Positions 1-5,911 of a stretch of DNA of 7,089 nt are shown one piece after another. The stretch covers positions 1 through 7,089 of the forward strand of contig JAUNPT010000119.1 of assembly GCA_030536565.1 (NCBI GenBank). Reading direction: 5' to 3'. Source of the stretch: Eubacteriales bacterium. Its GTDB lineage: Bacteria > Bacillota > Clostridia > Lachnospirales > Lachnospiraceae. Under the pieces are notes generated by a model. It was not told the DNA's origin, ran no database searches, and worked only from the letters and a program-made list of their open reading frames with translations. Position 1 is the first letter of the stretch. Every line of letters starts with the position of its first letter. The translations under genes and the position numbers were made by a program.

Positions 1-1098
1 CATCATGATCCAAGCCTCAAAAAAAGAGTCAGGGTTACAAAGCTATACACATTTAATGGCTTAAACAAGGTTGAAACTAATTCTGCTTCAGTTGGAGAAA
101 TCGTCGCTGTTTCCGGTATTGCAGACATTCATATCGGTGATACACTCTGTTCAATCGATAACCCTGTAGCAATTCCTTTCCAGAAAATTTCTGAGCCAAC
201 TCTTTCTATGGATTTTATGGTAAATGACAGTCCATTAGCTGGTAAAGAAGGAAAGTTTGTCACTTCAAGACATATCCGTGACAGATTATTCCGCGAACTT
301 AATACTGACGTAAGCTTACGAGTAGAAGAAAATCCGGGTTCAGAAAACTCATTCAAGGTATCTGGACGAGGCGAACTGCATCTTTCAGTCCTTATTGAAA
401 ACATGAGACGTGAAGGCTATGAATTTGCTGTATCTAAAGCTGAAGTTCTATATCATACAGATGAAAGAGGCAAGAAACTTGAACCAATTGAGCTTGCATA
501 TATTGACGTTCCAGATGACTGTACAGGCTCCGTTATCCAGAAACTCAGCCAGCGTAAGGGTGAACTTCTCGGTATGACACCTATCAATGGCGGTTATACA
601 AGACTGCAGTTTTCTATTCCATCTCGTGGTCTTATCGGCTACAGAGGTGAATTTATGACTGACACAAAGGGTAATGGTATCATCAATACTTCATTTGAAG
701 GCTATGAAGAATACAAGGGTGACATCTCATATAGAAAAACCGGCTCTCTCATAGCTTATGAAAGCGGTACTACTTTAACTTATGGTCTGTTCAATGCCCA
801 GGATCGTGGTACACTCTTTGTAGGTCCTGGCGAGCAGGTATACGCTGGTATGATTATCGGTGAAAACCCTCGTACAGAAGATATTGAGGTAAATGTATGT
901 AAAGCAAAGCATCTTACTAACACTCGTTCCTCAGGTGCCGACGATGCATTAAGGCTTGTACCACCTAAAATTTTAAGTCTTGAGCAGTCACTTGATTACA
1001 TTGACACAGATGAGCTTCTGGAAGTTACACCAGAACATTTAAGACTTCGTAAGAAGATTCTTGATTCAACAGCAAGATACAGAGCTAACAAGAAGTAA
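1..1098 (+). CDS. typA: Translational GTPase TypA/BipA, C-terminal 365 residues (5' end outside window)
   Basis: TypA/BipA is a ribosome-associated GTPase of the EF-G family that acts in the cytoplasm in 50S subunit assembly and stress or cold adaptation. The frame is open from base 1, so the gene enters from the left and its G domain (normally about 200 residues) is not visible. The first ~70 residues look like the EF-Tu domain-II beta barrel (VGEIVAVSGI, IGDTLCS). They are followed by the EF-G domain III-like part and the family motif GRGELHLS at window residues 122-129. The TypA-specific C-terminal domain follows, with SRGLIGYRGEF at 208-218 and TNTRSSGADDALRL at 306-319, ending in a basic RYRANKK tail. 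The full family length is about 610 residues, so roughly 60% is present. No frameshift or lost motif is seen. An xre gene follows on the same strand 58 bp downstream. Confidence 0.97.
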   Translation, partial: HHDPSLKKRVRVTKLYTFNGLNKVETNSASVGEIVAVSGIADIHIGDTLCSIDNPVAIPFQKISEPTLSMDFMVNDSPLAGKEGKFVTSRHIRDRLFRELNTDVSLRVEENPGSENSFKVSGRGELHLSVLIENMRREGYEFAVSKAEVLYHTDERGKKLEPIELAYIDVPDDCTGSVIQKLSQRKGELLGMTPINGGYTRLQFSIPSRGLIGYRGEFMTDTKGNGIINTSFEGYEEYKGDISYRKTGSLIAYESGTTLTYGLFNAQDRGTLFVGPGEQVYAGMIIGENPRTEDIEVNVCKAKHLTNTRSSGADDALRLVPPKILSLEQSLDYIDTDELLEVTPEHLRLRKKILDSTARYRANKK

Positions 1099-1145
1099 AT
1101 GCTTCTTACTATATCTGAAATACATTTTATTATTTTACATTTTTC

Positions 1146-1150
1146 GGAGG
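1146..1150 (+). promoter_or_regulatory. Ribosome binding site that fixes the xre start
   Basis: GGAGG lies 6 bp before the ATG at 1157. This favours that start over an in-frame ATG at 1061, which would lie inside typA and add a 32-residue hydrophobic, non-conserved-looking extension. Confidence 0.85.
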
Positions 1151-1156
1151 TTTACA

Positions 1157-1477
1157 ATGGAAAACGATTTAGGCGCAAAGGTTAAAAAATTAAGAATATC
1201 ACATGGCTTAACACAGGAAGATGTCGCTAAGGCTTTAGACGTAACCCCTGGTTACATCAGTAATGTAGAGAACGGACGTAACTTAATGACATTAAGAATG
1301 CTTTCATACTATGCAGAGTTAACAGGTGTTTCACTTGATTACCTCGCAGGAAGCGTAGATAAAAACTATCAGAATACAGCTCTTGATAATGAGATTATGC
1401 AGCTTGTCCAGAAAATGGACACAAACACTAAGGAAAAGCTTATCTCCACTTTAAGAATCTGGAGTGAAGAAAACTAA
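1157..1477 (+). CDS. XRE-family helix-turn-helix transcriptional regulator (106 aa)
   Basis: This is a small cytoplasmic DNA-binding protein of the HTH_3/Cro-CI (XRE) class. The five-helix domain spans about residues 5-64. The helix-turn-helix core is at 18-41 (LTQEDVAKALDVTPGYISNVENGR), and the fold closes with the usual SLDYLAG at 59-65. The last ~40 residues form a charged, probably helical tail (DNEIMQLVQKMD...KEKLISTLRIW), a plausible dimerisation helix. No sensor, metal-binding or peptidase domain is present. The start is chosen from the GGAGG 6 bp upstream. The gene begins 58 bp after typA with no clear promoter or terminator between, so co-transcription with typA is likely. It does not sit next to an obvious toxin, so an antitoxin role is not supported. 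Its target cannot be read from the sequence. Confidence 0.93.
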   Translation: MENDLGAKVKKLRISHGLTQEDVAKALDVTPGYISNVENGRNLMTLRMLSYYAELTGVSLDYLAGSVDKNYQNTALDNEIMQLVQKMDTNTKEKLISTLRIWSEEN

Positions 1478-1525
1478 TGTTTTTAAGCATATAAAAAATC
1501 AATTTATGGCTTGCCTGTATAATAT

Positions 1526-1592
1526 AAAAACAGAGCAGCTATGGTTTATATTTGATAATTTCATCTTATATAACCATAGCTGCTCTGTTTTT
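1526..1592. terminator. Bidirectional intrinsic terminator between convergent xre and the 555-aa membrane protein gene
   Basis: Arms at 1526-1546 and 1572-1592 are perfect reverse complements (21 bp; core CAGAGCAGCTATGG). The loop of about 25 bases is AU-rich and could pair further with a bulge. The right arm runs into seven T (1588-1594), giving a U-tract for plus-strand transcripts. The left arm starts with five A, giving a U-tract for minus-strand transcripts. It lies 48 bp after the xre stop and ends 12 bp short of the convergent gene's stop, so it can serve both operons. Confidence 0.93.
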
Positions 1593-1604
1593 TTAGCCTT
1601 ATAC

Positions 1605-3272
1605 TTACTGTGCTTTAACCTTAAAGCTTGTCACAATATTTGTCTTATCACCCTTTTGGTATCCAAGTTCCACTGTATCTCCTACACTGCAAAGAATCAC
1701 TTCAACATTATCAGCAGCATTTACATCAAAGATTTCCAGGCTGCCTTCAAGGATAATGTAATAATGGGAATTTCCATCAACAACCGCCTGTGCCAGCTTC
1801 GCAATCCTGCCTGTTTTATTCTGGGATTCTATAATTTCCTCCTCAACGATGCCATTATCACTTAAAAGCTGCTTGTAATTATTTTCGCATTGCAGTACTG
1901 AATCACCAATAGCTACATTCTGATACTTTTCAATATTTAACATAGCATAGGATTTAACAAGACCTGCATCATCCTTCAATGCCATAAAATATGTTGGCTG
2001 TCCTGCGACGTTTAGCAGCAGCGGAAATGTTGCAGTGTACCCTAAGTTCTGTACACGTCCTTCGGCACTAGACATGGCTGAGTTTTCTTCTGCACCGGAA
2101 ATCTCATAATATCTTGTTTCCATCGTCCTCTGATTCATAAGAACAAACCCAACATTCGACTTATCCTGTCCGACTGATGTAACACCTGTATACACCCATA
2201 CATCATCATTTAACGCAATGTAATTATATCCGTCAGTTGTTACAAGACAATCCTTCTGGCTTAACACACTATTGATAAAACCATGCTTCAATGTTCCATG
2301 GTAATCATACAAGTCTATAAGCATATTTGCTGAAAACACTTTATCAACCCATGTAGGAACATCTTCAACTGCATAGTCTGTCATCTCACCTGTAACCGCA
2401 TTACAAAGAACGACCCTGCCTACAGTCACACCACCAAAAAGTCCGATATTATATTTCTTAACAGGACATACCCAGTAAGGAGTTCCGTTTTCATCAATCT
2501 CGAAATTAATATCATCAAAAATGTAGGTAGGATACTCAAATCTTAACTGTCTGTAAATATTTCTTCCAAAATGGTCACTCTTTGAATACTTTATTCCTTC
2601 ACTTAATCTGACGCACTGAGCCTCCTGCGTTGTCATATCAATTTCAATATAAGCCGGTATGCCTTTGGAGTTATTGGTAAACCATTTAATAAGACTGCCA
2701 TATTCTAAAGGTGACACGCGGACAGGTTTATTGTTATAATTTATCTGTGAATACATATCACTTACCTCAAACTGTGATACCATATCTACCATTGTACCCA
2801 TTACTCTGTTACCAATTACCTCTGCAGAGTCTTTGTCAAGAATTGGAATCTGATTATAGGAAATCTCTTTAATATCTTCAGTAAAATTTCTTGTTTCTAC
2901 TCTGAGAAGCTTCTGATACTTTGAAGCATTTATAATTTCTGAGGATAAAAGCCCTCCCACAATGAAAATTACAATAATTGCTGCTGTAATTCCAACAAGC
3001 ACCTTAAAGCCAAGCTTTGCTGCACTGCTTTTAAATTCAAATGACAGTGTTTTCACACTTTTCCCATTAACCGTAGTATATTTTTCATTTCCCTTTGTAT
3101 GCTTCGCAATATAGTAGATTACCAGTACCACTATCATTACAAATATAAGGAACTTCCAAAATCCCGGTGCATGGATATTAATTGCAGGCAGTTCAATGTA
3201 ATAATAGACTGCAGCTGCCGCTAATCCAATAATTGCGGCTGTCAGCCCAGCCATAAATTTTTTTCCTTTCAT
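1605..3272 (-). CDS. Conserved-looking membrane-anchored protein with three N-terminal TM helices and a large extracytoplasmic domain (555 aa), function unknown
   Basis: I cannot assign a function. Three hydrophobic segments are visible at about residues 7-27, 39-56 and 88-110. The N-terminus (MKGKK) and the 57-87 loop are lysine-rich. By the positive-inside rule, both are cytoplasmic and residues 111-555 lie outside the cell. The ectodomain is rich in beta-strand-like stretches, with many Tyr, Asn and Thr. Examples are GTPYWVCPVKKYNIGLFGG (263-281), VVLCNAVTGEMTDY (287-300) and YNYIALNDDVWVYTGV (349-364), plausibly sheet-forming. It contains four Cys (220, 269, 290, 342) before residue 350, then 462 and 528. 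No catalytic triad, sortase motif or known peptidase signature was recognised. The start is chosen for AAAGGAGAT 6-7 bp upstream of the ATG. The gene is monocistronic by layout, divergent from the patatin gene, and ends at the shared bidirectional terminator. A cell-envelope role is inference from topology alone. Confidence 0.88.
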   Translation of the reverse strand: MKGKKFMAGLTAAIIGLAAAAVYYYIELPAINIHAPGFWKFLIFVMIVVLVIYYIAKHTKGNEKYTTVNGKSVKTLSFEFKSSAAKLGFKVLVGITAAIIVIFIVGGLLSSEIINASKYQKLLRVETRNFTEDIKEISYNQIPILDKDSAEVIGNRVMGTMVDMVSQFEVSDMYSQINYNNKPVRVSPLEYGSLIKWFTNNSKGIPAYIEIDMTTQEAQCVRLSEGIKYSKSDHFGRNIYRQLRFEYPTYIFDDINFEIDENGTPYWVCPVKKYNIGLFGGVTVGRVVLCNAVTGEMTDYAVEDVPTWVDKVFSANMLIDLYDYHGTLKHGFINSVLSQKDCLVTTDGYNYIALNDDVWVYTGVTSVGQDKSNVGFVLMNQRTMETRYYEISGAEENSAMSSAEGRVQNLGYTATFPLLLNVAGQPTYFMALKDDAGLVKSYAMLNIEKYQNVAIGDSVLQCENNYKQLLSDNGIVEEEIIESQNKTGRIAKLAQAVVDGNSHYYIILEGSLEIFDVNAADNVEVILCSVGDTVELGYQKGDKTNIVTSFKVKAQ

Positions 3273-3277
3273 GTATT

Positions 3278-3286
3278 ATCTCCTTT
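3278..3286 (-). promoter_or_regulatory. Ribosome binding site of the 555-aa membrane protein gene
   Basis: On the minus strand AAAGGAGAT precedes the ATG at 3272 with a normal spacing of about 6-7 bases. This supports that ATG as the start over the second Met at residue 7. Confidence 0.8.
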
Positions 3287-3314
3287 ACCTTTTATTTTAC
3301 GAATATTATTTTTT

Positions 3315-3322
3315 ACCTCCTG
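3315..3322 (-). promoter_or_regulatory. Second, orphan Shine-Dalgarno-like sequence in the leader of the 555-aa gene
   Basis: CAGGAGGT on the minus strand is a stronger Shine-Dalgarno match than the one used by the gene and lies about 42 bp upstream of the ATG. No ATG, GTG or TTG stands at a usable distance behind it. Only ATA and ATT codons follow, and the ATT is in frame with the gene. It may be a standby ribosome site, a relic, or coincidence. Confidence 0.45.
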
Positions 3323-3356
3323 TATTGTTTGAAGCACAAAATTTATTCTTACAGAT

Positions 3357-3385
3357 ATACTACAGCATGTTGCTTTACTTGACAA
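3357..3385 (-). promoter_or_regulatory. Predicted sigma-A promoter of the 555-aa membrane protein gene
   Basis: Reading the minus strand, TTGTCA (3385-3380, 5/6 match) and TAGTAT (3362-3357, 4/6 match) are separated by exactly 17 bp. This predicts a leader of roughly 75-80 bases that contains the orphan Shine-Dalgarno. The -35 overlaps the plus-strand TTGACA by five bases. Confidence 0.55.
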
Positions 3386-3431
3386 CTGTTAAAATTAGTT
3401 AGAAAATAATAACAAGGTGCATATAATGCAC
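3379..3431 (+). promoter_or_regulatory. Promoter region of the patatin gene with a 15-bp palindrome over the -10
   Basis: Two readings are possible. A perfect TTGACA at 3379-3384 pairs, at 17 bp, with a weak GAAAAT at 3402-3407. Alternatively, a perfect TATAAT at 3422-3427 pairs, at 17 bp, with a weak TTAGAA at 3399-3404. The second would place the RNA start just before the Shine-Dalgarno. The TATAAT lies inside a perfect inverted repeat, GTGCAT-ATA-ATGCAC (3417-3431), which could be an operator. The Shine-Dalgarno GAAGGGAG (3440-3447) sits 9 bp before the ATG. Confidence 0.55.
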
Positions 3432-3456
3432 GATTAATTGAAGGGAGAAATATATT

Positions 3457-4326
3457 ATGAAAACAGGAATTGTATTTGAAGGAGGAGCATTCAGAACTAT
3501 TTTCTCATGCGGAGTTATGGACGCATTTTTGAAATATGATATTATGCCAGACTACATGATTGGAGTTTCAGCTGGTGCTGCCTATGGTGTCAGCTATGCT
3601 TCGAGACAATCCGGCAGAAACCTTGATATTCTTATAAAATACCGCAATGACAGACGGTATCTAAGCATGTATAATCTTATTGATAAGGAGAATAAAAGCG
3701 TATACGGCTTGAAATTCGGCTACGAAACAATTGCTAATGAACTGGAGCCTTTTGATTATGATACATTTGATAAATATGAAGGGGAATTTTATTGTGTCGT
3801 AACTAATGTAATTACTGGGAAACCTGAATATATGCGCTACACAGGCAAGGACCGCACTAATACAGTTCTAAAAGCAAGCTGCGCCCTTCCTGTACTTTTT
3901 CCTTATATATATATAAATGATACTCCGTATCTCGACGGAGGGCTAAGCGACTCTATCCCATATGAAAAGGCTTTTGCTGATGGATGTGACAGACTGGTTG
4001 TTGTCCTTACCAGAGAAGCTGGATACATAAAGAAGACATCTCCGACAACAAGAGCAATGGCTCGCGCTTTTTACAAATATCCAGAGCTTTCACGTGATAT
4101 ATTAAAACGTGCCGAGAGATATAACCGCTCTTTGAAAAATCTGGAACAATTGGAAAAAGAAGGCAGGGTAATAATTATCCGCCCAACCTGCAGTAAAGGA
4201 TTTTCACGTACTGAAAAAGACCGCATAAAGATTTTATCTATGTACAACGACGGTTATAATCAGGGAGCCGCTCTTGCTTCCACTGTGCGTACATTTTACA
4301 AGCTGCCTCCAAGAATCAAAAGATAG
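3457..4326 (+). CDS. Patatin-like serine hydrolase/phospholipase, YjjU type (289 aa)
   Basis: Patatin-family enzymes are cytoplasmic or membrane-peripheral acyl hydrolases using a Ser-Asp dyad on lipid esters. All expected elements are present. The glycine-rich oxyanion-hole motif EGGAFR is at residues 8-13. The nucleophile elbow GVSAG is at 36-40, with Ser38 catalytic. The catalytic Asp160 lies in DGG at 160-162, after a conserved ASCALPVLFPY block (140-150). The C-terminal ~90 residues (VIIIRPTCSKGFSRTEKDRIKILSMYNDGY) resemble the tail of the E. coli YjjU/YchK-like bacterial subgroup rather than plant patatins. There is no signal peptide or TM helix, and the length is normal for the subgroup. 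Substrate specificity cannot be told from sequence. The start is fixed by GAAGGGAG upstream. The gene is divergent from the 555-aa membrane protein; the cupin gene follows 108 bp downstream, perhaps by read-through since no clear terminator intervenes. Confidence 0.93.
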   Translation: MKTGIVFEGGAFRTIFSCGVMDAFLKYDIMPDYMIGVSAGAAYGVSYASRQSGRNLDILIKYRNDRRYLSMYNLIDKENKSVYGLKFGYETIANELEPFDYDTFDKYEGEFYCVVTNVITGKPEYMRYTGKDRTNTVLKASCALPVLFPYIYINDTPYLDGGLSDSIPYEKAFADGCDRLVVVLTREAGYIKKTSPTTRAMARAFYKYPELSRDILKRAERYNRSLKNLEQLEKEGRVIIIRPTCSKGFSRTEKDRIKILSMYNDGYNQGAALASTVRTFYKLPPRIKR

Positions 4327-4350
4327 ATTAAATGTTTTTTATAAAATCAC

Positions 4351-4409
4351 TACCTATTCTTTTGGTTTTCGTGTATATTATGAGTAGGCTATATGCTTAA
4401 ATATATAAT
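4351..4409 (+). promoter_or_regulatory. Weak promoter candidates upstream of the cupin gene
   Basis: The 108-bp gap after the patatin gene holds TATATT at 4374-4379 and a perfect TATAAT at 4404-4409. Neither has a convincing -35 at 16-18 bp. A short imperfect inverted repeat (CCTATTC...GAGTAGG, 7 bp with one G-U pair, about 4353-4388) lies between the genes but lacks a following T-run. The cupin could therefore be expressed from its own weak promoter or by read-through. Confidence 0.3.
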
Positions 4410-4434
4410 ATTATTTTTTGAAAGGAAACTAATC

Positions 4435-4758
4435 ATGTTTACATTTAACAAAGACGTAACTCCTACAGACTGCGAACCCGGTGTAACCCGCAAGATTCTG
4501 TGCTATTCAGATGAGCTTATGATGTGCGAGATTTCATTTAAGAAAGGTGCTAAAGGTAACTTTCACAGCCATGAACACCTTCAGATTACTTACATTGCCA
4601 AGGGAAGTTTTGAATTTACTATTGATGGCGAAACTAAAATTGTCAAGCAGGGCGACAGCGTATACATGCCTGCAAATTCCATTCACGGAGTAACCGCTTT
4701 GGAAGACGGAATCCTTTGTGATGTATTTAATCCAATGCGTAAGGATTTTCTTAAATAA
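4435..4758 (+). CDS. Small single-domain cupin, KdgF-like (107 aa)
   Basis: This is a single beta-barrel cupin, cytoplasmic, with a metal site. Motif 1 is GNFHSHEHLQITYIAKG (residues 41-57), giving ligands His44 and His46, with Gln50 in place of the usual Glu. Motif 2 is GDSVYMPANSIHGV (73-86), giving His84. The His-His-Gln-His set, the GSFEFTIDGE stretch and the C-terminal DVFNPMRKDFL resemble the KdgF group, which opens the ring of unsaturated uronates in pectin or alginate breakdown. No uronate or pectin gene is adjacent, so the substrate is unproven and a generic sugar-binding or isomerase role remains possible. The ATG at 4435 is chosen over an in-frame ATG at 4393 because AAAGGAA (4421-4427) stands 7 bp upstream and the cupin fold needs no extension. 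Confidence 0.9.
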   Translation: MFTFNKDVTPTDCEPGVTRKILCYSDELMMCEISFKKGAKGNFHSHEHLQITYIAKGSFEFTIDGETKIVKQGDSVYMPANSIHGVTALEDGILCDVFNPMRKDFLK

Positions 4759-4784
4759 GCCAATAAATCCTGCTTCATAGCAAT

Positions 4785-4838
4785 AAAAAAGTATATAGGA
4801 ATGATGCTTGTAAATTTAAATCCATCATTCCTATATAC
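4785..4838 (-). terminator. Intrinsic terminator of the SseB-domain gene
   Basis: Arms 4791-4806 and 4823-4838 are perfect 16-bp complements (GTATATAGGAATGATG on the plus strand) around a 16-base AT-rich loop. On the minus strand the hairpin is followed by six T (complement of A at 4785-4790), and it starts 8 bp after the gene's stop. On the plus strand the arm runs into ATATTA rather than a T-run, so it would stop cupin transcripts poorly, though it may protect their 3' end. Confidence 0.9.
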
Positions 4839-4845
4839 ATATTAT

Positions 4846-5805
4846 TCAGATATTTAACTGGATACTCTTAAGCAGCTCTGCCGGCATAAAGTAGCTTACT
4901 CCAAGAGCATTAAGAATTACACCTGCTGCATCAAGCTCCTCAACCAGTTCATACATTTCCTTAAATGTATATAACATATTCTCATGATGTCCTTCATAAC
5001 ACTTATCCATCTCATAGCCATCTGTAAATGCCGGTATTGCTATAACCTGCTGGCCGTCTTCGTGACTAACCCTCTCCGTTACATCTATAAATGGATGCGC
5101 TATTTCAACTGAATCGTCCTTTTCTTCCTTAGTACAAGGAACCATAAATTCTGCATTTTTTAATGCATTTGTCATTGCTGCTTCTGCTTTCTTAAGCATA
5201 TCCTTCCTTGCTTCTAATGAGCCATCTTTTCTAACTTCCTGAAAAAATTCAAGCATTGTCTGCTCAAGTGCCGGATTAGTCATATATTCCTCATTAAAGA
5301 ACTCCTCATAGTTATAAAAGCTCTCTCTTGGAACTGTAAATGCATCTGATTTTCCATCAATAAAACGAATGTTTTTATAACCATTTCTATACATATGTGC
5401 AATCTCATTCTTAAAGACATCTGGTGTCTCTACACCAATTGATACCTTATATCCAGCCTTAGCCAGTCGTTCTTCAACAATTGCATGATTAGTGTAATCG
5501 TATAAAACAAGCATATCCTTATCAACAATATATGGATATCCTGTTGTCTCAGAATAAACCACCCACAAATGCTTTGCTTCCTTAAGCTTTTCAACAACAA
5601 CAGCCTCATATTTTTTTGTCAAATCTCCAAAAAATCCGATATCATTAACATTATCCTTTTCTTCTGCTTTCTTCATGCATTCAGGCAGAATTTTTGTCAT
5701 CATCTGTATACTGTCAGACAATGGAAGCTTTCTCATCATTTCCATACCGTTGTCTTCGTCCTGAAAAATGTGTTTCATTAAATCCTGTGCTCTTCTTGCG
5801 TCCAT
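4846..5805 (-). CDS. SseB C-terminal-domain-containing protein of unknown function (319 aa)
   Basis: No signal peptide or membrane helix is present, so this is probably a soluble cytoplasmic protein. The last ~110 residues (about 205-315) match the SseB N-terminal domain pattern. They show an acidic helix (KAEAAMTNALKNAEFMVPC), a central strand ending in IPAFTDGYEM (257-266) and a closing AAGVILNALGVSYFMPAELL (293-312), like the family's GVVINP-type end. The first ~60 residues are helical and Met-rich. Residues 80-160 form a separate block (LWVVYSETTGYPYI, MYRNGYKNIRFIDG) that I do not recognise; it may be a second, diverged copy of the same fold. SseB was named for enhanced serine sensitivity in E. 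coli, and no biochemical activity can be assigned here. The ATG is supported by AAGGA 8 bp upstream. The gene has its own promoter and terminator. Confidence 0.85.
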   Translation of the reverse strand: MDARRAQDLMKHIFQDEDNGMEMMRKLPLSDSIQMMTKILPECMKKAEEKDNVNDIGFFGDLTKKYEAVVVEKLKEAKHLWVVYSETTGYPYIVDKDMLVLYDYTNHAIVEERLAKAGYKVSIGVETPDVFKNEIAHMYRNGYKNIRFIDGKSDAFTVPRESFYNYEEFFNEEYMTNPALEQTMLEFFQEVRKDGSLEARKDMLKKAEAAMTNALKNAEFMVPCTKEEKDDSVEIAHPFIDVTERVSHEDGQQVIAIPAFTDGYEMDKCYEGHHENMLYTFKEMYELVEELDAAGVILNALGVSYFMPAELLKSIQLNI

Positions 5806-5813
5806 AATAAAAG

Positions 5814-5820
5814 TCCTTCC
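5814..5820 (-). promoter_or_regulatory. Ribosome binding site of the SseB-domain gene
   Basis: GGAAGGA on the minus strand stands 8 bp before the ATG at 5805. A weak AT-rich hairpin (arms 5823-5834 and 5839-5849, one bulged base) lies just upstream of it in the leader. Confidence 0.75.
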
Positions 5821-5869
5821 CCAATAAATCGAAATATTTTTCGTTTATTTTATAATAATAAGTCTGTTA

Positions 5870-5898
5870 ATTATACCATAATTCGATTCATGCCGCAA
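5870..5898 (-). promoter_or_regulatory. Extended -10 sigma-A promoter of the SseB-domain gene
   Basis: On the minus strand a perfect extended -10, TGGTATAAT (5878-5870), has TTGCGG (5898-5893, TTG conserved) 17 bp upstream. The predicted leader is about 55-60 bases. The -10 is centred in a perfect inverted repeat AATTAT-ACC-ATAATT (5869-5883). It lies in the 106-bp gap after the lipoprotein gene, so the SseB-domain gene need not depend on read-through. Confidence 0.75.
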
Positions 5899-5911
5899 TG
5901 AGTTCCTCGTT

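Noticed and set aside
129..404. Minus-strand open frame of 91 codons inside typA
   Set aside because: It is antisense to a clearly conserved gene, Ser/Arg-rich without domain character, and has no ribosome site. It is a shadow of typA.
1099..1156. Possible separate promoter for the xre gene
   Set aside because: The gap is AT-rich and has TATTAT-like strings, but no -35 at a suitable spacing. Co-transcription with typA is simpler.
1464..1865. Plus-strand open frame of 133 codons overlapping the terminator and the end of the 555-aa gene
   Set aside because: It runs through the intrinsic terminator and antisense to a gene with good signals. Its composition (Cys, Leu, Phe, Asn-rich) is that of a reverse-complement shadow.
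4327..4390. Possible terminator after the patatin gene
   Set aside because: TTTTTT at 4335-4340 has no stem before it, and the CCTATTC/GAGTAGG repeat is short, imperfect and not followed by a T-run.
5569..5781. Plus-strand open frame of 70 codons inside the SseB-domain gene
   Set aside because: It is a Phe/His/Ile-rich antisense frame with no ribosome site, explained by the codon composition of the minus-strand gene.
5823..5849. AT-rich hairpin in the SseB-gene leader as a riboswitch or thermosensor
   Set aside because: The stem is almost all A-U with a bulge, does not include the Shine-Dalgarno, and matches no riboswitch class I know. It is too weak to annotate as regulatory RNA.
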